Assembly: GCA_035541195.1 (NCBI GenBank)
Contig: DATKNU010000227.1
Location: 1-13,891 of the forward strand
Reading direction: 5' to 3'
Length of the DNA stretch: 13,891 bases
Origin: Muellerivita sp035541195
Lineage (GTDB): Bacteria; Oederibacteriota; Muellerivitia; Muellerivitales; Muellerivitaceae
Under the pieces are notes generated by a model. That model made no database searches and had not been told where the DNA came from. It saw nothing but the letters and a program-made list of their open reading frames with translations. The translations under genes were made by a program, and so were the position numbers. Position 1 is the stretch's first letter; the number at the start of each line of letters is the position of its first letter. Below, one piece after another: positions 1-6,806 of this stretch.

Positions 1-1
1 G

Positions 2-607
2 GACATCATGAAAGCCAGTGGGTGGAACGTCTTCGGCATCGACCTTTCCAAGGCCGCCGTCGCCTTCGCCCGCCAACGCGACCTGAAGGTCCAGAACAAG
101 GACCTTTATTCGGCCAAGTTCAAATCCAATTCCTTTGACGCCATCCTCATGGGAGACGTTTTCGAGCACGTCCCTGACCCCGTGCGCTTCCTGGCCGAAA
201 CAAGGCGAATCTTAAAACCCGGCGGAACCCTCATCATTAAAACACCCGCTTTTATCAACACGCCGACCTTCCGGCTGGCGCACGCCTTGGCCAAGATCCT
301 TCGCCCCTTGACGCCCCGTCCGCTCAAGTTTTTCTCAATCCTGAAAATCCCCTTTCATCGAACCGTCCTCAACCGGCCCTACCACCTTTACGAATACGCG
401 CCCCATTGCATGAGGACGCTGTTGGAGAATACCGGGTTTCAAAAACCGAAAATCAAGGGCGCGGTCATCCAATTATATTTTTTCCAACAACTCACCAGCT
501 TCCCGCTGCCTACCTTCTTTTTAAGCCTTTGTTTCCATCTTTTGAACCTTTTCTCGAGGCTTTTCAACTACCCCATCGGGACCATGATTTCAGTAGTTCA
601 AAAATAA
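2..607 (+). CDS. Class I SAM-dependent methyltransferase, 5'-truncated by window edge
   Basis: C-terminal part of a class I (Methyltransf_11/23-like) SAM-dependent methyltransferase. The reading frame is open to the window edge, and the glycine-rich SAM loop (motif I) that should precede the visible part is missing, so the gene almost certainly begins outside; the ATG at 8 is probably an internal methionine. Counting from that ATG, the visible protein starts at the second strand with acidic D12 (VFGIDLS), which normally binds the ribose of SAM. It continues through the NSFDAI..GDVFEHVPDP stretch (about 41-58) and the LKPGG turn (69-73). HLYEYAPHCMRTLLENTGF (about 126-144) is typical of methyltransferases found in polysaccharide and glycosylation clusters. 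The C-terminal tail (about 155-190) is hydrophobic and aromatic and may be membrane-associated. The substrate cannot be told. It belongs to a transcript entering from the left and converges on the minus-strand operon with only 7 nt between stop codons. Confidence 0.85.
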   Translation, partial: DIMKASGWNVFGIDLSKAAVAFARQRDLKVQNKDLYSAKFKSNSFDAILMGDVFEHVPDPVRFLAETRRILKPGGTLIIKTPAFINTPTFRLAHALAKILRPLTPRPLKFFSILKIPFHRTVLNRPYHLYEYAPHCMRTLLENTGFQKPKIKGAVIQLYFFQQLTSFPLPTFFLSLCFHLLNLFSRLFNYPIGTMISVVQK

Positions 608-614
608 GGGATTT

Positions 615-1415
615 TCATTTCTCGCCCGGCTTTCGTTTGCGGGCTTCGATGAAGTACACAATCCCCTTGTCGTCTTTCACTCGCAACAACTTCCCCAGCA
701 GGGGCGGCAGGCCCCAAGCCATCCAAGGCCTGGGAAAAAGCACCCAACGGCCCGTGAGCGCCCGGAAAAATTTCCCCGCGATGGCCAGGACCAAGAGCCG
801 GTCATAGGCCCGGAAGGCTTCCCGGGACATGATGTAATCGGCCCTGATTAAGTCCAACCCATGGGCTTTGAGTTTTTTCTCCCAAACCGCGCGCCCCAAA
901 ACATGGTAATGCTTGAAGACATGGTTCAAGGAGCGGTTATACCACTGGGCGGCCCGATTGAAGCCCGCCGCCTTGAACAGCCGTTGGTAAAAGGAATCCC
1001 GGTTGTAATACTCGCTGGGCACCGTCATGAGCAACCGTCCCCCCGGCTTCAAAACCCGCGCGATTTCAGCCAAGCCCCGGTCCAAATCGGGGACATGTTC
1101 CAGGACGCAATTGCTGATCACGGTTTTGACCGAGGCGCCCTTCAAGGGAATTTGGGTCACACTGGCCCGTAATACCCGGCGATAATTGCCGCGGCACCGC
1201 GCCCGGTCCACCTCGCGTTGATCCGGATCGATGCCCCAATCCATTTTTTGACCAAAAACCGCTTGGGTGAAAAAACCGTCGCCGCACCCCACGTCCAGGA
1301 TGGGCGAAACAAGCCTTTCCTGCTTAAACCTGGCGCACTCAAAGGATCGCCACAGGGAATGGGCGATCGGGTGACGGATCACATAGTGTTTGAAGAAATC
1401 CAGTTCGGACGTCAT
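615..1415 (-). CDS. Class I SAM-dependent methyltransferase
   Basis: Complete 266-residue methyltransferase, last gene of the minus-strand operon. Motif I is intact (ILDVGCGDGFF, residues 39-49), followed by an acidic residue in GIDPD (about 61-65). The post-strand-4 segment reads VISNCVLEHVPDL (about 99-111), then ARVLKPGGRLLMTVPSE (about 119-135), all diagnostic of the Methyltransf_11 group. The C-terminal half (about 140-250) is basic and aromatic with a hydrophobic stretch near RLLVLAIAGKFF, so it may sit at the membrane and act on a lipid or lipid-linked glycan; that is inference. The ATG at 1413-1415 has a GAAGG ribosome site about 4 nt upstream and begins 22 nt after the stop of the upstream mannosyltransferase gene, supporting co-transcription. 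The methylated product (sugar hydroxyl, lipid head group or quinone-like molecule) cannot be told from sequence. It is a different protein from the methyltransferase on the opposite strand, although both share the EHVPD and LKPGG motifs. Confidence 0.9.
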   Translation of the reverse strand: MTSELDFFKHYVIRHPIAHSLWRSFECARFKQERLVSPILDVGCGDGFFTQAVFGQKMDWGIDPDQREVDRARCRGNYRRVLRASVTQIPLKGASVKTVISNCVLEHVPDLDRGLAEIARVLKPGGRLLMTVPSEYYNRDSFYQRLFKAAGFNRAAQWYNRSLNHVFKHYHVLGRAVWEKKLKAHGLDLIRADYIMSREAFRAYDRLLVLAIAGKFFRALTGRWVLFPRPWMAWGLPPLLGKLLRVKDDKGIVYFIEARKRKPGEK

Positions 1416-1437
1416 GAGACCTTCCCGTGCCCGGAAC

Positions 1438-2166
1438 TCAAAGTCGGCGGGTCCAGCTCAACCACCGGAGCTTGAAAACCGTCTTGGCGAAATTGACCAG
1501 CTCGGAAAAGTTGAGCTTGCTTTCCCCCTCGTGGCGGTTGACGAAGATGATGGGGATCTCAACCACCCGGGCCCGCAAGCGCAAGGCCCGGTACAGGATC
1601 TCAACCTGAAAGGCGTAGCCCTTGGAGAATATTCTCTCGAGGCCGATCGCCTTGAGCAAATCCGCCCGGTAGCACTTATAGCCCCCCGAACAGTCCGCTT
1701 GGCGGATTTGCAGAAGCCATTTGAGGAAACCGTTGGCGAACTTGCTGATGAAAAAACGCCCCAAGCCCCAGTTGACCATGCCGCCGTCCTTGACGTAACG
1801 CGAGCCGATCACCAGGTCGTAGTCCCGCATCAAGGCGATCATCCGGGGGATATTGGCGGGGTCATGGGACAAATCCGCGTCCATGGCCAACACCCAGGAA
1901 TAACCCTCCCTTAGCGCGTATTGGAAGCCCGCCACATAGGCGGTCCCCAAACCCATTTTCCCCGGGCGGTGCAGAACGTGGACCCGGGCGTCTTTTTTCG
2001 CCAGGCCCTCCGCCACCTTCCCCGTTCCATCCGGCGAACCGTCATCCACGATCAAAAGATGGGCATCCCGGATGTTTTCCCGGATGCGCCCGTAGAGCGA
2101 CACGATGTTCTTTTTTTCGTTATAGGTCGGGATGACGATCAGGACTTTGGGTTTGGCTTTTTTCAA
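1438..2166 (-). CDS. Polyprenyl-phosphate mannose synthase-like GT2 glycosyltransferase (DPM1 type)
   Basis: A 242-residue GT-A fold family 2 glycosyltransferase of the dolichol/polyprenol-phosphate mannose synthase type. Such enzymes transfer a sugar (usually mannose from GDP-mannose) to a polyprenyl phosphate at the cytosolic face of the membrane. Visible motifs are PTYNE (13-17), DDGSPDGT (41-48), the metal-binding DAD (96-98) followed by LSHDP, GSRY (121-124), the acceptor-side GYAFQVE (183-189) and RHEGESK (211-217), the classic DPM1 ending. No C-terminal GtrA-like membrane domain follows, so it is the short soluble form that relies on membrane association. The start is TTG (2164-2166): in-frame codons run back only eight triplets to the stop of the preceding NHL gene with no other start codon, and AAAAGG lies just upstream. 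Co-transcription with a GT39-type enzyme suggests it supplies the lipid-linked donor for that enzyme. The sugar identity (mannose or another hexose) is inferred only from the family. Confidence 0.92.
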   Translation of the reverse strand: MKKAKPKVLIVIPTYNEKKNIVSLYGRIRENIRDAHLLIVDDGSPDGTGKVAEGLAKKDARVHVLHRPGKMGLGTAYVAGFQYALREGYSWVLAMDADLSHDPANIPRMIALMRDYDLVIGSRYVKDGGMVNWGLGRFFISKFANGFLKWLLQIRQADCSGGYKCYRADLLKAIGLERIFSKGYAFQVEILYRALRLRARVVEIPIIFVNRHEGESKLNFSELVNFAKTVFKLRWLSWTRRL

Positions 2167-2190
2167 AGGGCCTTTTCCGTTCGGGTCAAC

Positions 2191-3186
2191 TTATCGCGAA
2201 GCCGGCGCCGCCGGGGGCATGAAGCGTTGGATTTTCCCCGTGTTGCGTTCCGTCACATAGACCTGGCCGTCCAGGCCCACCGCCACGCCCGAGGGGTCGG
2301 AAAAACCGCCGCCCTTGGCCTTATAAATCGCGGCCAATTTCCCCTGAAGGGTGAACTTCAACACCGAACCTTCGCTGGTGTTGGTGACCCATAAAAATCC
2401 GCCCCCCAAGGCCAGATAGGGGGTTTCGTAATTTTTCCCCTTCCAAGTCTGGATTTTGAAGGACGCGAGGGGTTTGCCCTCGGGGTCAAACTTCTGGACG
2501 CGCAAATTATCCGTGTCGGCCACATAGACGAACCCTTGGGCGTCCACCACGCCTCCGATGGGCTCCTTGAACTTGCCCGCTTCGGAACCGTTGCCGCCCC
2601 ACTCCTTCAGGAAATCGCCGTCCTTGTCAAAAACCTGGACCTTGTGGTTGCCCGTATCCACGACGTAAATTTTCCCCTGGCCATTGCCCATAATGCCTTT
2701 GGGCCCATAAAAACTGTGTTCCCAGGACTTCAGGAAATGGCCCTTGGAGTCGAATTTTTGGATCCGGTAATTGAACGTGTCGCAGACATATATATCGTCG
2801 TCCTCGCCGATATAAATCCCGCTGGGCTGGTTAAATTCCCCCGGCCCCTTGCCTTCCTTGCCGATGGAAAAAAGCAGCTTGCCCGAGGGATCGAATTTTT
2901 GGATCCGGTGGGCGCTGAAATCCGACGCCACCAAATCCCCTTTCGAATCCACCGCTAAAGCCCAAGGTTGTTGAAAAGCCCCCACTTGGGTCCCGGGTCC
3001 CCCGAACGTGGCATTCGGCTGGACCTCAACCGTCTTGGCCAACGTCAAGGCTTTTTGAAGTTGGTTGACCGAAACAAAAATAACCGCCGTCAATCCGGTG
3101 ATGAGCAAGAAAACCAGCAGGACTTTGAGGCCCCGGCGGCCGCCCTTTTTTTTGGCTTTGGGTTTATTCTTTTTTGAAGCGGCCAT
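2191..3186 (-). CDS. Membrane-anchored NHL-repeat beta-propeller protein (second copy)
   Basis: A 331-residue protein with a lysine/arginine-rich N-tail (residues 5-20), one membrane segment (about 19-40) and an outward-facing NHL-repeat domain. Six repeats can be read, ending in AHRIQKFD (92-99), NYRIQKFD (139-146), NHKVQVFD (180-187), NLRVQKFD (227-234), GSVLKFTLQG (273-282) and GKIQRF (317-322); together they would close a six-bladed propeller. NHL propellers bind proteins, glycans or other ligands, and some relatives are enzymes; nothing here points to a catalytic activity. It is a paralogue of the gene just upstream and matches it blade for blade (FYGP, then EPIG). The ATG has a strong AAAGGAG ribosome site 5 nt away and lies 21 nt after the preceding stop. 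The positive N-tail implies N-in, C-out topology, placing the propeller outside the membrane with the soluble domains of the two large membrane proteins of the operon. Its specific role is unknown. Confidence 0.88.
   Translation of the reverse strand: MAASKKNKPKAKKKGGRRGLKVLLVFLLITGLTAVIFVSVNQLQKALTLAKTVEVQPNATFGGPGTQVGAFQQPWALAVDSKGDLVASDFSAHRIQKFDPSGKLLFSIGKEGKGPGEFNQPSGIYIGEDDDIYVCDTFNYRIQKFDSKGHFLKSWEHSFYGPKGIMGNGQGKIYVVDTGNHKVQVFDKDGDFLKEWGGNGSEAGKFKEPIGGVVDAQGFVYVADTDNLRVQKFDPEGKPLASFKIQTWKGKNYETPYLALGGGFLWVTNTSEGSVLKFTLQGKLAAIYKAKGGGFSDPSGVAVGLDGQVYVTERNTGKIQRFMPPAAPASR
2750..2768. repeat. 19-nt direct repeat within NHL blade coding, copy 1
   Basis: TCGAATTTTTGGATCCGGT is identical at 2891-2909. 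The 141-nt offset equals 47 codons, about one propeller blade, and both copies encode RIQKFD. It reflects recent blade duplication or conserved codon choice rather than a separate element. Confidence 0.7.
2891..2909. repeat. 19-nt direct repeat within NHL blade coding, copy 2
   Basis: Identical to 2750-2768 and encodes the RIQKFD strand of the first blade of the same protein; see copy 1. Confidence 0.7.
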
Positions 3187-3207
3187 GTCGGCTCCTTTAA
3201 GCGCGTC

Positions 3208-4239
3208 TTAGTTGGAAACGGCGGTCTGACCCGCCAACTTGAAGATCTTCCCGGCCCGGGCGTCGGTCACGTAAAGGTTCCCTTGGGCGTCCACCGCCAC
3301 CCCCACCGGAACTTGGACAATGGGGTTACCCGCCGCGTCCTTGGAAATGGCCGGCAGTTCCTTTCCATCCAACTTATAACAAAGGATTTGGCTTCCCCGA
3401 CCGTCCGTGGCGTAGAGGATGCCCCTCGCCTTATCCACCGCCAAATGGGGCTCCATATCCACCTGATCCTTGGACCAACCATGGACCTTCCACTGCTTGA
3501 TCGGCGAGCCATTGGGGTCAAAGACTTGGATACGGAAATTCAAGCGATCCGCCACATAGAGGTTCCCCGCCTGGTCCATGGCCAAACCGATAGGTTCGTT
3601 GAATTCCCCAATCTTTTTGCCCTTCTGGCCCCAGGCGCCGACCTTCTGGCCCTTGGCGTTGAATTTCACGATCCGATGCCGGCCCGTATCCGCGACATAA
3701 ATCGATCCATTGGCGTCCACCAGGATTTCCCGGGGGCCGTAAAAACCGTCATCCGAAGTGAAGGCGCGCTTGAACTTGCCGTCTTGGGTGAAGACTTGGA
3801 TCCGCTCGTTCCAGGTGTCTATCACGTAAACCAATCCATCGGGGCCCACAGTCACGCCGTTGGGTTCGTTCAATTTTCCCAGCGAATCGCTGGCCAGCTT
3901 TTTGGCGTCGCCCGTCACGCTGGCGAATTCGCCGAAGGCCTTCACGAATTTCCCGGTTTTAACGCTGATTTTCTGAATGCGGTGGTTGCGGCTGTCGGCC
4001 ACATAAAGGTTGCCGTCGGCATCCAAGGCCAAACCCCGGGGATAAGCGAATTGCCCGTTCCCACTTCCCGGCTGCCCGCCCGACGCCAATACTTCCCCGC
4101 CGGCGCCGGCCGTCGACAAGACAATGGGCTTCGGCTTGGATCCAGTCATGGCCAGGATCGCCAGGACCCCCACCAGCAGGAAAATGAAAGCCAAAACCAG
4201 ATCTTTACTCGTGATGGTATAGTCGCCGACCTTGAACAT
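3208..4239 (-). CDS. Membrane-anchored NHL-repeat beta-propeller protein (first copy)
   Basis: A 343-residue NHL-repeat protein. One uncleaved-looking membrane helix (about 13-31) follows a short N-tail, then a linker (32-60) and six NHL blades. Blade signatures are RNHRIQKI (84-91), NERIQVF (144-150), RHRIVKFN (187-194), NFRIQVFD (234-241), SQILCYKLDG (283-292) and GKIFKL (330-335), each preceded by a G.LYV.D-type strand. Blades 3 and 4 are nearly colinear with the neighbouring copy (FYGP, VADTG, EPIG), showing an old tandem duplication. This copy has extra residues between blades 1 and 2 (about 103-122). The start ATG has a GGGAGG ribosome site 5 nt upstream and follows the YYY-protein stop by 26 nt. 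It is likely a surface-facing binding or scaffold propeller serving the membrane glycosyltransferases encoded just upstream; this is inferred from context only. No catalytic motif is recognised. Confidence 0.88.
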   Translation of the reverse strand: MFKVGDYTITSKDLVLAFIFLLVGVLAILAMTGSKPKPIVLSTAGAGGEVLASGGQPGSGNGQFAYPRGLALDADGNLYVADSRNHRIQKISVKTGKFVKAFGEFASVTGDAKKLASDSLGKLNEPNGVTVGPDGLVYVIDTWNERIQVFTQDGKFKRAFTSDDGFYGPREILVDANGSIYVADTGRHRIVKFNAKGQKVGAWGQKGKKIGEFNEPIGLAMDQAGNLYVADRLNFRIQVFDPNGSPIKQWKVHGWSKDQVDMEPHLAVDKARGILYATDGRGSQILCYKLDGKELPAISKDAAGNPIVQVPVGVAVDAQGNLYVTDARAGKIFKLAGQTAVSN

Positions 4240-4265
4240 GCCCGCCTCCCGATGAATTTAAAACG

Positions 4266-6764
4266 TCACGGATTCAACTTATACAACACCGAATCGCCGA
4301 AGGAAACCGGCGCCCCCCATTGGACGAACTTCCCCAGCGCGTCCAAATGGTCTTTATATTTTTCCCGTTCCAAACCGCCCACATAAACCGCCGTCACCCC
4401 GTACTTGGCCAAAAGGGCCCGGGCCTGGCCCAAATCCTTGGTCGTGTAAATGGTATCAACATCCTGCCGTCTCGTCAGGATGTTGTCCTCCGCGTCCCCG
4501 CCCCGGATGGCGGGTTTATCCCAGGCTCCCCGCCATTGGGCCTCGTGGAAGTCCCATCCCAAAACCGTCGGATAGCCCGTATGGGTGGCCAGACGGGCGT
4601 AATCACTGTAGGAACCGCCCCAGGCCTCTAAAATGACCGGCGCCTTGCCGCCCACCGGCTTGAGGTTTTGCTTGATCCACTCCACCGCCTGGAAATCCGA
4701 GGGATAAGTTCGCTGGAAATAATCCGTCCCATCCAAGGTCAGGACCCCGCCGGTCCCGGCGGTCCTTTCGATCAAGGCCAAGAAGGGATAAAGGGCCGCG
4801 CCCAGGAACATCAACCCAAAGACCGCTCCCCAGCTCCAACGCCTGGCTCCGCCCCACCGGGGCCATTGATTCTCCACCAACCACTTCAAGAAGGGGGCCG
4901 AAGCCGCGCTCAGGAAAATCCAGGCCTGATAATGGAACTTGAAAACCGTGTTCATGCGGTAAAGCGCCCCGCCCGCGAATTGGTCCCGAATATAGAAGAG
5001 CTCGCAAAAACCCATGAGTCCAAAAGCCAAGATGACCAAGAAGGTCGAGAAAATCAGTTCCCGACTCTCGCTTTTGCGCCCCAAGGAAAGCATCCCGAGC
5101 GCGAAAACCAATAGCGTCAAGCCCAGCACCGCCCAATGGCCGAAAACATCAAGCAGCGACAGGACCAAGACGATGCCCGCGAGCCAAAACCACATTCCGG
5201 ATTCCGAACGGGTCGCATCCGCCCATTTTTCGCCAAGCGAGGATAAAAAATCCGCCACCGGTTTAAAGGCAATCGGCGGCGCGGCGATGTCCGCCAAGGG
5301 CGCCACTTCCCCGCCGCAATGGCCACAAAATTTCTTGCCCGGGTTTTCCTTCCCGCAAAGACGGCAAACCGGTATTTCCCGGGAAGCCTTGGTCTTCGGC
5401 TCCTTCAGTTCGGAAGCCTCCCGGGCTCGGGCCGCGAAAACTTCGACCACCCAGGCGAAGAACAGCCCAAAAAGAACCAACCAACCGTAAAACTCGGTGC
5501 GATCCTTAACGATTCCCAATCCATTCGCCTGGGATTGGAAGCGGGCGTAAAAAGGCGCGTAAAAAACGAAGCATCCCGCGACCACTGGAAGCCCCACCAG
5601 GCAAAGCCCCTTAAACCATTCCGCCGGATCCTTGGGCGAGGCCCAACGCTGTTGGAAGGCCAGGCAGATCCCCAACAACAAAAGCAGGGCCGGGAAATCC
5701 CAGCTGTTCATGAAGGCGATGCCGCCGAACAAAATGGCGGCCAAGGCCCATTGAAAACCCTGTTCCAGCGGCCGAACCCCAAAAACACCCAATCCGGGCA
5801 AGGGCGCCTTCAAGAGGTTCAGGCAAAAGCTCAGACACAAGAGGCCAAAGGGAATGGCCATGACATGGGGGTGTAAATCGGACAAAAAGAAACTGAAGGA
5901 CGGAAACTCATTGATCATCTTGTCCGTGGGAGGCACCAACAAGATGCGCGAGGCTTGGAAATAATCCCAATAGTGCTGCAGGGGGCTGAAAAGGAATCCC
6001 AAAAGGCCGGGGAAGCCGGTCGCCGCGCCGGGGTCGGGCGGGAAGTTGTAATAAGTGATCCGAAGGTCGCCCTGTTTGAAGCTCAGGAAGGCCCGGTACC
6101 AATAATCCAAATTCCCCAAGACCGTCACCGCGATGACGGAAAAAATTGAATAACGGTAACGCTGGGTCAGGTTATAGGCGAGGGAAAAAGCCGCCACGGC
6201 GGCCAGGGCCCAAATCAGGACAACCCCCAGGTTGTACCCCACGCCCGACATCGTACCCGTCAAACGGCTGAGCACCGAGATGATGAGGTATCCGAAATAG
6301 TAATAGGAAATGCTCCCCCCGGAAAGCCAGGGGTCCTGGGGCGGCATGGAAGGTGAGGCCAGGATGCCGTTGATCATGGCAAAGTCCATGGGCTTTTCCG
6401 TGCCCACGATATCGTGGGTATGCATCTTGTAGGCTCCCGCCGCCAAGAACCCCATGAAGAAAAGCATCTCCACCACCAGGACATAACCCAGCCGTTCCTT
6501 GAAGAACTTCCGGATCCCATTCCAGGTTTGGGAGAAAAACAGGGCGGACATCGCCAGCAGGATGCCGAGCGCCAGGCAGATCGTCAGATAGTTGAAGCCT
6601 GCGTACCCCAAGATCCAGGAAAAATAACCCATTAGCAGCAACGCCAGGACTTTGCTGGCGCCATATCCTTTATCGGGTAAATGCCGAAAAACCAGGAAGG
6701 AAAGGGGCAAAAGCGCCCAGCCCAACAGCACCACCACCAACCACCAAACTAAAAGCGGTCCCAT
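4266..6764 (-). CDS. YYY/DUF2298 family integral membrane protein with inserted zinc ribbon
   Basis: An 832-residue, strongly hydrophobic protein of the Chlor_Arch_YYY family (TIGR03662/DUF2298), within the 700-900 residues usual for stand-alone members. The signature YYYFG is at 154-158, preceded by EKPMDF (123-128). A conserved segment (about 285-306) reads NEFPSFS then DLHPH. MNTVFKF (604-610) precedes the last membrane helices. The C-terminal part (about 690-832) is soluble and carries GWDFHEAQWRG (736-746), matching the C-terminus of the giant upstream protein. Between two membrane segments lies a cytosolic-looking insert with a C-X2-C-X9-C-X2-C zinc ribbon (C467, C470, C480, C483). Many membrane spans plus an outward C-terminal domain resemble GT-C glycosyltransferases; I infer a sugar-transfer role, but the family is formally of unknown function. 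The ATG follows GAGGAA and lies 42 nt after the upstream stop, so it is in the operon. Confidence 0.9.
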   Translation of the reverse strand: MGPLLVWWLVVVLLGWALLPLSFLVFRHLPDKGYGASKVLALLLMGYFSWILGYAGFNYLTICLALGILLAMSALFFSQTWNGIRKFFKERLGYVLVVEMLFFMGFLAAGAYKMHTHDIVGTEKPMDFAMINGILASPSMPPQDPWLSGGSISYYYFGYLIISVLSRLTGTMSGVGYNLGVVLIWALAAVAAFSLAYNLTQRYRYSIFSVIAVTVLGNLDYWYRAFLSFKQGDLRITYYNFPPDPGAATGFPGLLGFLFSPLQHYWDYFQASRILLVPPTDKMINEFPSFSFFLSDLHPHVMAIPFGLLCLSFCLNLLKAPLPGLGVFGVRPLEQGFQWALAAILFGGIAFMNSWDFPALLLLLGICLAFQQRWASPKDPAEWFKGLCLVGLPVVAGCFVFYAPFYARFQSQANGLGIVKDRTEFYGWLVLFGLFFAWVVEVFAARAREASELKEPKTKASREIPVCRLCGKENPGKKFCGHCGGEVAPLADIAAPPIAFKPVADFLSSLGEKWADATRSESGMWFWLAGIVLVLSLLDVFGHWAVLGLTLLVFALGMLSLGRKSESRELIFSTFLVILAFGLMGFCELFYIRDQFAGGALYRMNTVFKFHYQAWIFLSAASAPFLKWLVENQWPRWGGARRWSWGAVFGLMFLGAALYPFLALIERTAGTGGVLTLDGTDYFQRTYPSDFQAVEWIKQNLKPVGGKAPVILEAWGGSYSDYARLATHTGYPTVLGWDFHEAQWRGAWDKPAIRGGDAEDNILTRRQDVDTIYTTKDLGQARALLAKYGVTAVYVGGLEREKYKDHLDALGKFVQWGAPVSFGDSVLYKLNP
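5316..5366 (-). other. Zinc-ribbon insert in the YYY/DUF2298 protein
   Basis: These codons specify residues 467-483 of the 832-residue protein, with paired CXXC motifs (C467/C470 and C480/C483) separated by nine residues. The segment is flanked by charged, helix-breaking sequence between two membrane helices, and the basic flanks suggest the cytosolic side. The equivalent region of the giant protein lacks it. Confidence 0.8.
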
Positions 6765-6806
6765 TTCCTCAACCTTTCCCTTTCAAGAGTGGCGAAGCCG
6801 TCCGTC

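Noticed and set aside
622..650. GCCCG...CGGGC stem possibility near the convergent stops
   Set aside because: Only 5 bp with an 11-nt loop, no U-run on either strand, and inside coding sequence of the minus-strand methyltransferase; not a credible terminator.
3283..4386. Plus-strand open frame (367 codons) opposite the first NHL gene
   Set aside because: The periodic composition mirrors the NHL repeats read in antisense; no family motifs are seen, and it runs across a gene junction of the operon.
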